Assembly (NCBI GenBank): GCA_944331835.1
Contig: CALVIU010000006.1
Coordinates: 1-41,496 of the forward strand
Source of the DNA: an uncultured Bacilli bacterium
GTDB lineage: Bacteria; Bacillota_I; Bacilli_A; RF39; UBA660
Reading direction: 5' to 3'
Length of the DNA: 41,496 nt
The notes beneath the pieces are model-generated. The model was not told the origin of the DNA. It did no database searches and saw only the letters and a program-made list of their open reading frames with translations. Shown here piece by piece: positions 26,166-34,430 of this stretch. Made by a program: the position numbers and the translations under genes. Every line of letters starts with the position of its first letter. Position 1 is the stretch's first letter.

Positions 26166-27020
26166 CTATAACTTCCTTATTAGTTTATACTCACCATTAA
26201 ATACTTCTGTAGCACTACCACGCATAATTACATGATTATCACTATTTAATGTAATATATAATTCTCCACCCTTTAATAAAACCTTAATTTCTTGATCTCG
26301 AATAAAAATATTATTGTAAATAGCTGCTACCACTGATGCACTAGCCCCAGTTCCACAAGCAAGTGTTTCTCCGCTTCCACGTTCCCAAACTCGCATTTTC
26401 ATAGTTTTATCATTAATGACTTCAACAAACTCAACATTAGTTCGTTCCGGAAATATTGAATTATTTTCAAATAACGGACCAATTTTTTCTAAATCTAAAT
26501 AATCAATTCCTTCAGTAAATATGACACAATGTGGATTTCCCATTGATACACAAGTAATAAAATACTCATTATCATTAATCTTTAAAGGATAATTAACTAC
26601 TTTATCAACTCCTAATTTTACGGGTATATCTGTAGGCACTAAACTAGGACATCCCATATCGACAGTAACAGTTTCCACCTTACCATCAACAATTTCTAAA
26701 TTCAAAGTCTTTATACCAGATGCCGTCTCTATTCTTAAAGGATTATTGTGTGATATACCATGTTCATAAACGTATTTTCCTACACATCTAATCCCATTAC
26801 CGCACATTTTTCCTTCTGAACCATCAGCATTAAACATTCGCATGCGAGCATCAGCCTTATCACTTGGCAGGATAAATATTACACCATCACCACCAATGCC
26901 TTTATGTCTATCGCTCATCACAATAATATCATCTATCATTTCTTCTGGAACTAATTTTTCTTCAAAACAATTAATATAAACATAATCGTTTCCAATTCCA
27001 TGCATTTTTGTAAATTTCAT
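26166..27020 (-). CDS. dapF: diaminopimelate epimerase
   Basis: 284-residue cofactor-independent epimerase interconverting LL- and meso-diaminopimelate, for lysine and for cross-linking peptidoglycan. The catalytic cysteine pair is C73 in MCGNGIRC and C222 in ETLACGTGA; the N-terminal KMHGIGNDY and the E-R motif in WERGSGETLACGTG are also present. Start ATG 27020 follows the mscS stop by one base (TAA, T, ATG), so it is probably translated by re-initiation; there is no good ribosome site of its own. A complete gene argues for a meso-DAP cell wall or lysine synthesis. Confidence 0.95.
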   Translation of the reverse strand: MKFTKMHGIGNDYVYINCFEEKLVPEEMIDDIIVMSDRHKGIGGDGVIFILPSDKADARMRMFNADGSEGKMCGNGIRCVGKYVYEHGISHNNPLRIETASGIKTLNLEIVDGKVETVTVDMGCPSLVPTDIPVKLGVDKVVNYPLKINDNEYFITCVSMGNPHCVIFTEGIDYLDLEKIGPLFENNSIFPERTNVEFVEVINDKTMKMRVWERGSGETLACGTGASASVVAAIYNNIFIRDQEIKVLLKGGELYITLNSDNHVIMRGSATEVFNGEYKLIRKL

Positions 27021-27021
27021 A

Positions 27022-27867
27022 TTACTTTTTTCCCTTTGATTTCTTATTTTCAACTATTTCTACATGAGGATAAGGTATTTCAATACCTTCCTTTGGAAAT
27101 CTTTTATTTATTGCATAATTAAGTTGATACATATTTTCAAATACATCACTGTTATTATCTCCCCAAACCCAAGCTCGAAGTTTAATTCCATCATCCCCTA
27201 ATTCTAAAACTCTTACCTTAGGAAATTCTACATCTTTATTTCTTCCCTTAGGATTAGGATGATATAACTTTTCCATTTCTTCTTTCAATATTTTTATCGC
27301 TTTATCGACATCTGATTCATAAGAAATTTCATAATCTACTAATTTAACATTCTCATTTTCGCTATAATTAAAGTTTTCAATAGTATATGTATTCATTTCA
27401 CAATTAGGAATAATTACTCTCCGATTATTAATAGTTCTAATAATAGTATGACGCATTGTAATGTCTTCAACAGTTCCACTTACTGCCTTATCAACACATT
27501 CAATAAAATCTCCAACTTCATAGGGATTTCCTAAAACTATAGCAACACTACCAAAGAAATTCTTTAAACTTTCTTGCGCAGCAAGACCAACTACAACAGA
27601 CCCAATTCCTAAACCAGATAAAATAGTTACTGAAAATGAATTAAACACATCAAATTGGGTTAAACAAATAAGTATTGCCAATGCATAAATAACAAATTTC
27701 TTTATTCTTTTAACAAACATCAAAAGAGTTGTTACATTCTTCTTTCTTTTATGTCTAATTGTTCTACTAATTACACCATCAAATACTTTATTTAAAATAA
27801 AAGCCACCAATAAAATAATTACAACAACAATTACTTTATCTAAATATTTTTCCACAAAATTTTCCAT
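27022..27867 (-). CDS. small-conductance mechanosensitive channel (MscS family)
   Basis: 281-residue membrane channel releasing solutes on hypo-osmotic shock. Transmembrane helices lie at about 10-30 and 55-72, and a Gly-rich pore helix TM3 has GLGIGSVVVGLAAQESLKNF (85-104). The MscS beta domain begins at GNPYEVGDFIE (113-123), followed by the C-terminal alpha/beta part. It has the length of a minimal MscS. AGGTGA is 4-5 nt before ATG 27867. Its promoter (TTGTAA-17-TATACT) diverges from that of the next gene. dapF follows with a 1-nt gap. Confidence 0.92.
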   Translation of the reverse strand: MENFVEKYLDKVIVVVIILLVAFILNKVFDGVISRTIRHKRKKNVTTLLMFVKRIKKFVIYALAILICLTQFDVFNSFSVTILSGLGIGSVVVGLAAQESLKNFFGSVAIVLGNPYEVGDFIECVDKAVSGTVEDITMRHTIIRTINNRRVIIPNCEMNTYTIENFNYSENENVKLVDYEISYESDVDKAIKILKEEMEKLYHPNPKGRNKDVEFPKVRVLELGDDGIKLRAWVWGDNNSDVFENMYQLNYAINKRFPKEGIEIPYPHVEIVENKKSKGKK

Positions 27868-27883
27868 TTAATCACCTAATATA

Positions 27884-27929
27884 AGTATATCAAGAAAATT
27901 TTGACTTTACAAATAAATACTGCTATAAT
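27884..27929. promoter_or_regulatory. divergent promoters of mscS-dapF and the 255-residue gene
   Basis: Plus: TTGACT (27901-27906), 17 nt, TATAAT (27924-27929), with TGC extension. Minus: TTGTAA (27907-27912), 17 nt, TATACT (27884-27889). The -35 boxes abut, so the two promoters share their upstream regions. Confidence 0.75.
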
Positions 27930-27958
27930 ATGTTTTAATTTACAAAAGGGGGAATATT

Positions 27959-28726
27959 ATGAAATATTTAAGTGTTGGAACTGACCAATTATTTGCTGAA
28001 CTTTATCAACCAATAAAAAATGGCAACCCCAAACCAACCGGAGGCTTATGGGCAACTGAATATGACCCAAAATATCCTAATTACAATGTTTGGGTAGAAT
28101 TCCTATCTATTCAGCCTCATATATTATTTTATAAAAGAACTAATGGCAATCCTTTTTTAACTCCAGCAAGCCTATTAACATTAAATGATGATACGAAAAT
28201 ATTTAAATTAGAAAACCAATATCAACTAGATTTCCTAAAAAAATATTATCCATCTGCTGATAACTGGATTGACTTTGAAAAATTAAGTCAAGATTATGAT
28301 TGTCTTTATATTGATATCATGCTACTTTATCGTGATATAACACCAGAAGAAAAATACAAAATCGCTGAATTTACTGTCAGTACTTTATTAATATTTAATC
28401 TTGACTGTATTAAACACTATCAAAAAGCAGAAGTAGATATAGAACCATTCGACTACGAATATGAACATGAATTCAGTAGATATTGTATCAATGTTGATAG
28501 CCAATTGCATGCTATATCTAAAAGTGATGATCAAATAACTGAACTAATAAATAGAATCAAAAAAGAAGAGTCAAAAACTCTTCCTAACATCGAACAATTA
28601 CTCCAAGAAAAGTATGGTGAAATACTAACAAATTTCATTGCTGAATTTAAACTCAAAAATGCTAGCACTGAACATCCTGAAACTTTAAAACAATTACTCA
28701 TTAGACATATATCTCGAAGTATTTAA
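27959..28726 (+). CDS. orphan protein of unknown function, possible ADP-ribosyltransferase-like fold
   Basis: 255 residues, soluble, no signal peptide. A block KPTGGLWATEYDP (25-37) followed by aromatic W45, and later WIDFEKLSQDYDCLYI (103-118), resembles a layout I have seen in phage and bacterial hypothetical proteins likened to ADP-ribosyltransferases. That resemblance is by memory only. The C-terminus (about 170-255) is acidic and helical. A near-consensus promoter and AGGGGGA 8 nt before ATG 27959 suggest good expression as a single gene. Its stop overlaps the convergent VTT-domain gene by 4 nt (TTAA). Confidence 0.65.
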   Translation: MKYLSVGTDQLFAELYQPIKNGNPKPTGGLWATEYDPKYPNYNVWVEFLSIQPHILFYKRTNGNPFLTPASLLTLNDDTKIFKLENQYQLDFLKKYYPSADNWIDFEKLSQDYDCLYIDIMLLYRDITPEEKYKIAEFTVSTLLIFNLDCIKHYQKAEVDIEPFDYEYEHEFSRYCINVDSQLHAISKSDDQITELINRIKKEESKTLPNIEQLLQEKYGEILTNFIAEFKLKNASTEHPETLKQLLIRHISRSI

Positions 28727-29307
28727 TTAATTTTAAATACTTTTTTTATTACAAAACTCATAAGATATGCAATAATCATCATAACAACAACTGTTATTAA
28801 ACTAGTAGGATTTTGAAAACTTTCTACTAAACTAGTACCAACAAATCCCCAGAAATAAACTAAAAATATCTTACTAATTAATATAGCTATAAAGAATTTT
28901 TTAAAATTCATATTTACTAAACCAGCAGCAATATTCATCATAAAAGCTGGAGTAAATGGAATAGATAAAATAACAGTTATCTTTGTTAATGATAAATTTT
29001 CAATATAATTCATACACTTTGTTAATAAATCAATATTCTTAATTTTTTTCACTACAAAGTTACGCAAAAACTTCTTTACTAAAAAATAAGAAATAAGACA
29101 CCCAATAATTGTACAAATCCAAGATATAATAAAACCTATTACATTACCAAAAGCAATAAAATTAATAGTAATAAAAACAAACAACGGAAGTGGGGGTATA
29201 ATTGATTCTAACACGATAAAAAGCGAACCAAGTATTGGTCCATAAACTCCCATTGAATCGATTGTATCCATAATAAGATTATAAAAATTACTAAATACTT
29301 CTCCCAT
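28723..29307 (-). CDS. VTT-domain (TVP38/DedA-like) membrane protein
   Basis: About 194 residues with five to six hydrophobic helices. The motif VLESIIPPLPLFVFITINFIAFG (about 29-51) is the first re-entrant VTT segment of the TVP38/TMEM64/DedA superfamily. The second, ILSIPFTPAFMMNIAAGLVNM, follows the central charged loop. These proteins act as lipid scramblases or transporters, for example recycling undecaprenyl carriers. Start ATG 29307 is preferred over the in-frame GTG 29316, with GTGG 5 nt upstream. The natural substrate is not determined. Confidence 0.85.
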   Translation of the reverse strand: MGEVFSNFYNLIMDTIDSMGVYGPILGSLFIVLESIIPPLPLFVFITINFIAFGNVIGFIISWICTIIGCLISYFLVKKFLRNFVVKKIKNIDLLTKCMNYIENLSLTKITVILSIPFTPAFMMNIAAGLVNMNFKKFFIAILISKIFLVYFWGFVGTSLVESFQNPTSLITVVVMMIIAYLMSFVIKKVFKIN

Positions 29308-29367
29308 AAAAACCACTATTGTTATTATAGTACAAAATATCCAAAAATACTATTACAATTATGTAAT

Positions 29368-29622
29368 TTATCGAATTACTTGAGTTACATCATAGCCAAG
29401 ATATTCAAGCATTGCAACTACTCTTTTACTAAGAGTACCCTTACTACAAACAATAAAATATTTTTGATTCCTATCAAGTATAGTCTTATAATTTAAAAGT
29501 AATTTATCAGCATACATATTTTTACTATACGGTGTAGGATTTTTTTTATAATCTATAGGATGCTGAACATCAATTAAAATTCCCATACTAGGATTATATT
29601 CACTTATCTTTATCGTTTTCAT
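29368..29622 (-). CDS. small rhodanese-like domain protein
   Basis: About 84 residues from ATG 29622. The compact single rhodanese domain runs MKTIKISEY, GILIDVQHPIDYKKN and the active loop YFIVCSKGTLSKRV, with the catalytic cysteine followed by a C-x6-R-like loop near residue 60. Typical stand-alone rhodaneses are about 100 residues and start with this layout; the active loop is a little unusual (CSKGTLSKR). Neither ATG 29622 nor the in-frame GTG 29631 has a convincing ribosome site, so the start is uncertain. A TATAAT at 29633-29638 is very close. Confidence 0.75.
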   Translation of the reverse strand: MKTIKISEYNPSMGILIDVQHPIDYKKNPTPYSKNMYADKLLLNYKTILDRNQKYFIVCSKGTLSKRVVAMLEYLGYDVTQVIR

Positions 29623-29654
29623 ACTTCTCACATTATAATTTATGTTGAATCAAT

Positions 29655-29688
29655 AAAAAAGAAGATGATAAATAACTATTCATCATCT
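29655..29688 (-). terminator. intrinsic terminator of the T4SS operon
   Basis: Arms of about 7 bp (29663-29669 with 29682-29688, core GATGAT/ATCATC) overlap the coding end of the coupling-protein gene. On the minus strand they are followed by six T (29655-29660). The loop is 12 nt. Confidence 0.5.
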
Positions 29689-31937
29689 CCGAAAAAGTCA
29701 TCAAAAAATTCATCATCACTAATAATATTATCCCCAATAATTTTACTATCAGAATCGACACTAATTTTTGGTTTTTCATTTTTTTCTAATTGCTCTACTT
29801 TTGGTTGACTAACATCAGGAACTTTAGCATCAATTGCCTTTTTAAAATCATCTAATGATTCAACTTCACTGTTAGTATTAATTGAATTATTAGTTGTAAT
29901 ATTTTTCATAAATGGACTACTATCAAAAAATCTATTTGTTGTAGTTTCTTTCTTCTTTGGCAATTCTACATCTTCACCAATATTTAAAAAACTATTAGCA
30001 TTTTTCTTTTTTTCTGCTTCCTGACGGTCTAACTCTTTAAATTTTTCATCTAAATCTTTTAACATACTATCGATATCTAAAGAGTTAAAATTATTTTTAG
30101 GCATTGGACTTTGCCCAAATCCAGAATTCATTCCAGCTCCCATTCCTTGGAAACCTGGAGTTGATGGTCTAAATGGATTTGGTGAACCAAAACCGCTATC
30201 TTTTATATTAGCCATGTGCTTACTTTTTTCTTCAGTAACAAACTTTTTCAAATCAAATATTTCAACTTCTTGTTTAATTCTAGATGGATATGGTTCTTCT
30301 TTTCTTTCAATTCCCCATTCCATTTTAAAGTCTGGTTCTAATTTTGTTCTAAATGGATCTGTTCTAAGACGTTTAATTATTGCTTCAAACAGCTTCATTT
30401 TTTGTAAATCAGTAACAGTTATAAGAGGTCTAGTTGCATTCTTATCTTTATCATCAGTTACTTTTACTTCCCCACACATCTTCGAAATTTCTTCCAAAGC
30501 CTTCATTTCAGTACTAATTAAATAAACTAAATTACCACAATTACCTTTAATAATTTCTGCAACATTATCGCCATAGACATCATTAAGTTGGGCAAAGTTT
30601 TGAATAATAAATGTAAATCTTATATCCCGACTTCTTGCTGCTGATACCATTGCATCCACATCTTTAAGCGGAGGCATATTTGCAAATTCATCTAAGATGA
30701 AATTTGTTCTATAAGGAAGTTTTCCTCCATTTTCTTGGGCAACATCGATTAATGTTTCATAACATTGTTTAATAAATATTGTCATCAAACTATGATAAGT
30801 TTTCTTTTCATCATGTATAATCATAAATACTGCAGTCTTACCATTACCAATGTCTCGCATATTAAAGTCACTATAAGAAAGCATTTCACTTAAAGCTTCT
30901 CCAGTTGAAAAGTTTCTTATCTTTTGTCTAAATGTTGCAAGTAATCCACCTTTAGTATCATTCGGAGCATTAATAGTACTTGTTGCAAAGATATAAGGTG
31001 TTGATTTTTCCCCTTTAAGTCCAAAATACTCTTTAATATAATTGCTAGTTGCATATCTTTCTTCTCCAACAGCACTCATATAATTGATACTATTTAAATT
31101 AACTTCTCTTTCCTTAGCATCTTCAAATAAACCTAAAGCCAGTCCTGAAAAATAGTCAGCAGCTGATTTTTCCCAGAAATCTGATTCTGATTTATTACTT
31201 GGATCATACAAAATATTTAAAGCAACGTCGTTTAATAATTCGATAGCTTTATCTTGATTACCACCAGTATAATATTTATATGGAAGGGTCAAAGGATTCC
31301 ATGAATTTCCCCTTTGAGGTTCACGGAAATTTAAAACTATAATTCTATATCCTCTTTCCTTCAAATAAGATGCACTATACTTATATATTTCACCTTTAGG
31401 GTCAGTAATAATCATACTTTCGCCCTTTTTAGCAAGTAAATTAACCATTGGTTTAACTATTGTTTGAGTTTTACCACTACCAGTAGAACCAATTACTAAG
31501 TTATGATATTCGCCATTATCTACCCAAATTTCTTTACCATTGTTAATTAAAGGAATTCCCGCAGCATCCAAAGTTTCACTCAAAGGATTAACTTTAACAA
31601 CATTTTCTTCATTCTTAATGTCTTTTTCATTTGCCCATTTAGAATATCCATCGCTAGATTTTCCCTTAAGAATTAGACCAACACCATGACTTCCCTTATC
31701 TTTCTTAAATATATAAGAAGACACACTAGAAAATATCGCTACTAATGACCCAATAAATAACAATAACGTAATTGGCAAATAATAACTAGTAAATGCTTCA
31801 AAAGGAAGAAGACCATAAAATTTGCCTTCTTGAGCTAAGGAAGACACATTTAAAACTGCTATAGCGCAAAGATATAACAATAATACACAATAAATACAAA
31901 ATAGTAAAAAATCTTTTGGTTCTACTTTAAATTTCAT
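29676..31937 (-). CDS. VirD4/TraG-type T4SS coupling protein
   Basis: 753 residues from ATG 31937, chosen because GGAAAGGAAG lies 6 nt upstream. Two N-terminal transmembrane helices (about 11-33 and 52-75) anchor it. Walker A is GSTGSGKT (150-157), the strand IITDPKGE at 176-183, and Walker B FILDEFANMPP (413-423). SAARSRDIRFTFIIQNFAQ (432-450) is the TraG C-terminal ATPase signature. A long disordered tail (from about 560) holds Gly/Pro/Asn linkers and ends in an acidic Asp/Glu/Phe cluster. Coupling proteins bring substrate to the T4SS channel. Last gene of the operon. Confidence 0.95.
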   Translation of the reverse strand: MKFKVEPKDFLLFCIYCVLLLYLCAIAVLNVSSLAQEGKFYGLLPFEAFTSYYLPITLLLFIGSLVAIFSSVSSYIFKKDKGSHGVGLILKGKSSDGYSKWANEKDIKNEENVVKVNPLSETLDAAGIPLINNGKEIWVDNGEYHNLVIGSTGSGKTQTIVKPMVNLLAKKGESMIITDPKGEIYKYSASYLKERGYRIIVLNFREPQRGNSWNPLTLPYKYYTGGNQDKAIELLNDVALNILYDPSNKSESDFWEKSAADYFSGLALGLFEDAKEREVNLNSINYMSAVGEERYATSNYIKEYFGLKGEKSTPYIFATSTINAPNDTKGGLLATFRQKIRNFSTGEALSEMLSYSDFNMRDIGNGKTAVFMIIHDEKKTYHSLMTIFIKQCYETLIDVAQENGGKLPYRTNFILDEFANMPPLKDVDAMVSAARSRDIRFTFIIQNFAQLNDVYGDNVAEIIKGNCGNLVYLISTEMKALEEISKMCGEVKVTDDKDKNATRPLITVTDLQKMKLFEAIIKRLRTDPFRTKLEPDFKMEWGIERKEEPYPSRIKQEVEIFDLKKFVTEEKSKHMANIKDSGFGSPNPFRPSTPGFQGMGAGMNSGFGQSPMPKNNFNSLDIDSMLKDLDEKFKELDRQEAEKKKNANSFLNIGEDVELPKKKETTTNRFFDSSPFMKNITTNNSINTNSEVESLDDFKKAIDAKVPDVSQPKVEQLEKNEKPKISVDSDSKIIGDNIISDDEFFDDFFGDDE

Positions 31938-31991
31938 GAGTATCTTCCTTTCCACCAATATTATATAACAAAATTGTCATTTATAAAACCA

Positions 31992-32813
31992 TTAATCACT
32001 AAAACTTCTTATATAATTTCCATCTACATAATCATACAAATTATTTTGGGTTTCCCCAACATTAGAAAAATAACCTTCTTGTAAAATAAAAGAATAAACA
32101 CTATTATTGTCATATCTTAATATGTAATTTAATTTATATACAGGATAAGACATAATTTCTCTATATTGGACTTCATCATCAATTACAACTTGTATTTCAT
32201 TATTTAAAACAACATAACACAAATTAAAATAATATTGTTCTTCTTCCAAAGAATCTAAATTAGAAACATTAACTATTTTATCTACAATACCATTAGAATC
32301 TAAATCAATATTAACCACTTCATTAGTTGATAAAGTGCTACTATTAAATCCATGCCCCAGTATAGTTGTTATTTCAGATATTTCCACTCCAGTTACATTT
32401 GTTACCGCATATGAAGGAATAACTACATTAAAATCATTTGAATACGCAATTAAATCACCATAATATTCTACATATGAATTATTATCATCAAATAAATTCC
32501 ATATGGTTCCATATTTCAAATTATAATTTCCATAATATTGATGATTTACATATACAACAAATTCATTATCTTCTATTTCATCTATATCTAATGTTCGCCA
32601 TCTACCATCAACATATCCCCAATTACTTATATTATCAATTACCAACATATCATAATCTATTACTACTGGTTCAGTTGGTGTTTCTCCTTCATTACCATTA
32701 TTTCCTGGATTTTCTTCTTCTCCTAAATCTCTATTTACATAATAATATGCATAAAAGACTACTGAAATAGCTACTAGAATAATTATTATAACAATTGAAA
32801 CCTTTTTATTCAT
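31992..32813 (-). CDS. membrane-anchored extracellular protein of the T4SS locus, function unknown
   Basis: About 273 residues. One N-terminal helix (VSIVIIIILVAISVVFYAYYY) is followed by a Gly/Asn/Glu/Pro linker (about 30-46) and an extracellular Tyr/Asn/Asp-rich domain. A Ca-loop-like stretch IDLDSNGIVDKI sits near residue 185. ATG 32813 has AAGGAGG 6 nt upstream and overlaps the end of the wall-hydrolase gene by 8 nt, arguing for coupling. It stands where a VirB8/TcpC-like component might be expected, but no NTF2-like motif is recognised. It may be a surface part of the secretion apparatus. Confidence 0.7.
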   Translation of the reverse strand: MNKKVSIVIIIILVAISVVFYAYYYVNRDLGEEENPGNNGNEGETPTEPVVIDYDMLVIDNISNWGYVDGRWRTLDIDEIEDNEFVVYVNHQYYGNYNLKYGTIWNLFDDNNSYVEYYGDLIAYSNDFNVVIPSYAVTNVTGVEISEITTILGHGFNSSTLSTNEVVNIDLDSNGIVDKIVNVSNLDSLEEEQYYFNLCYVVLNNEIQVVIDDEVQYREIMSYPVYKLNYILRYDNNSVYSFILQEGYFSNVGETQNNLYDYVDGNYIRSFSD

Positions 32814-34416
32814 TAGAATCCTCCTTATCATAAGAATACACAACTACTTGATCAATTTCACTAATAAGCACCGAAGTAACTTTACCACCAGAAGGATCCT
32901 TTGTTATAAAATAATTTCCATCTGTACTTGTATAAACTACATAGTGACCTCTTGGATGAGCAGAATTAACATAATGTAACAAAACAAACGTACTATTTGG
33001 ATCTTGCGATTCAACTAATTCTCTAGTTGCAGATGATGAACTCGGATTATAAGTACCAACTAACCTTACTGATGGAGCAATTTCTTGAATACCACTACAT
33101 CCCCAATAAATAGCTCCAGAATCAGTGAAACAAGAACCATTAGCATTTAAGGTATCAATTAAAGCTTTAGCATCAAAATTATCGACAACAACATCAGTAC
33201 CAGAACAAGAAATACCAATAGCTATTGATGTTACAGCACAACCAGAATCAGCCATCGTAAGTGAAGAATTTCCTAATCTCGTACTACCCCACTTAGAATC
33301 TCCTTGAGCATAAATCGTACAATCCGCTGAATAAACTTCACAATTATCCGGATCAATTCCAAACACTGTTTTACGCATATCAGACATAATAGACACTTGA
33401 TATTTAGCATAAGCAGCTTGATCTTCTTCTGTTGTAGCAACACAGCCTTCTCCACCACTAGTATCACAGTAATTTCCGCTATTACAAATTCTTTCTACTT
33501 CATTTGCTCTTGATGTTGTCATAAATTCTTTTATGTAAGGAAAATAATAACATCCACCAACAGAGGAACTACCAGGATTATACCAATATGAACCAATATA
33601 AGCATAACGGGACATCATTGCATCAACACTTTCATATTGACTAACATTTTCAACATAACCAAGTACTCCATCATCAAATGATTCATAACTTATACAAGCA
33701 TTATATCCGCCTGTATTTGTGCATCCCATTCCCCAATAATTATTTTTGCTAGAACCTGGTGAAAAACCTTCTAATATTGCTCTTATTACTACCAACTCAG
33801 GATTTACACCATTATTTGTAGCTATAGTATATATTCTATCTGCATTATCAGCAAAAGCTCGACGATCAGCATCATTACTATAAGCAAAATAATCTTGCAC
33901 CTTAGAAACAAATTCACTTCTTGATAAAGAGGTTGTACTTATAGATATTTCAGAGCAACTAGCACCATAAGAACTACTTAAAGAATTTTCTGACTGAGCT
34001 CCTCCACCCAGTATTATAATAAGAATAAATATTAATAATACAACTCCCAAAATTGCTAAAATCCATGGATTAGCTACAATAAATGCCAAAACTTTCATAG
34101 CTACCTTACCAGCCACTTTTTTAGCGGCAGTTCCTGCAGCTTTTGTAGCATTACGAGCAGTTTCTCTAACTGCTGCACCTGCAGCAGCCTTAGCCTGAGA
34201 AGCAACTTGCTCTGTTTCACTATTTTCTAGTTTCTCATTTGTTTCAGTTGTATTTTCAACATTTTCTACTTCATTAATTTCCTCATTTTGTGTTTCTTCT
34301 AATTCATCTTCTTCATTATTTTGCGCCATAGAAAAAGCACCTAATCTTCTTTGTTGTCGTTGATTAGGATCATAAAGTAATTTATTTTCGTTATTTACTC
34401 CTCTTTTTCTATTCAA
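32806..34416 (-). CDS. membrane-anchored VirB1-like wall hydrolase (glucosaminidase-like plus C39-like domain)
   Basis: 536 residues. Residues 1-70 are acidic/polar, 72-108 Ala/Lys-rich, and the transmembrane helix is at about 116-137. Residues 190-300 are glucosaminidase-like (lysozyme fold): E216 in AILEGFSP, then SKNNYWGMGC, a close match to the family SxxNNxFG motif. Residues 368-530 form a C39-like papain-fold peptidase with C393 in DSGCAVTS, H491 in RGHYVVY and D507 in TKDPSGG. Cutting glycan and peptide together would open the wall for the secretion channel. Start is TTG 34416 (AGGTGG 5 nt before it), an unusual start codon; the gap to the VirB4 gene is 14 nt. Many cysteines suggest disulfides. 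Confidence 0.87.
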   Translation of the reverse strand: MNRKRGVNNENKLLYDPNQRQQRRLGAFSMAQNNEEDELEETQNEEINEVENVENTTETNEKLENSETEQVASQAKAAAGAAVRETARNATKAAGTAAKKVAGKVAMKVLAFIVANPWILAILGVVLLIFILIIILGGGAQSENSLSSSYGASCSEISISTTSLSRSEFVSKVQDYFAYSNDADRRAFADNADRIYTIATNNGVNPELVVIRAILEGFSPGSSKNNYWGMGCTNTGGYNACISYESFDDGVLGYVENVSQYESVDAMMSRYAYIGSYWYNPGSSSVGGCYYFPYIKEFMTTSRANEVERICNSGNYCDTSGGEGCVATTEEDQAAYAKYQVSIMSDMRKTVFGIDPDNCEVYSADCTIYAQGDSKWGSTRLGNSSLTMADSGCAVTSIAIGISCSGTDVVVDNFDAKALIDTLNANGSCFTDSGAIYWGCSGIQEIAPSVRLVGTYNPSSSSATRELVESQDPNSTFVLLHYVNSAHPRGHYVVYTSTDGNYFITKDPSGGKVTSVLISEIDQVVVYSYDKEDSNE

Positions 34417-34430
34417 TTAAACCACCTTAA

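Noticed and set aside
32438-32770. Histidine/tyrosine-rich open frame on the plus strand opposite the unknown T4SS protein.
   Set aside because: Shadow frame of an AT-rich minus-strand gene; composition is typical of antisense translation and no ribosome site precedes it.
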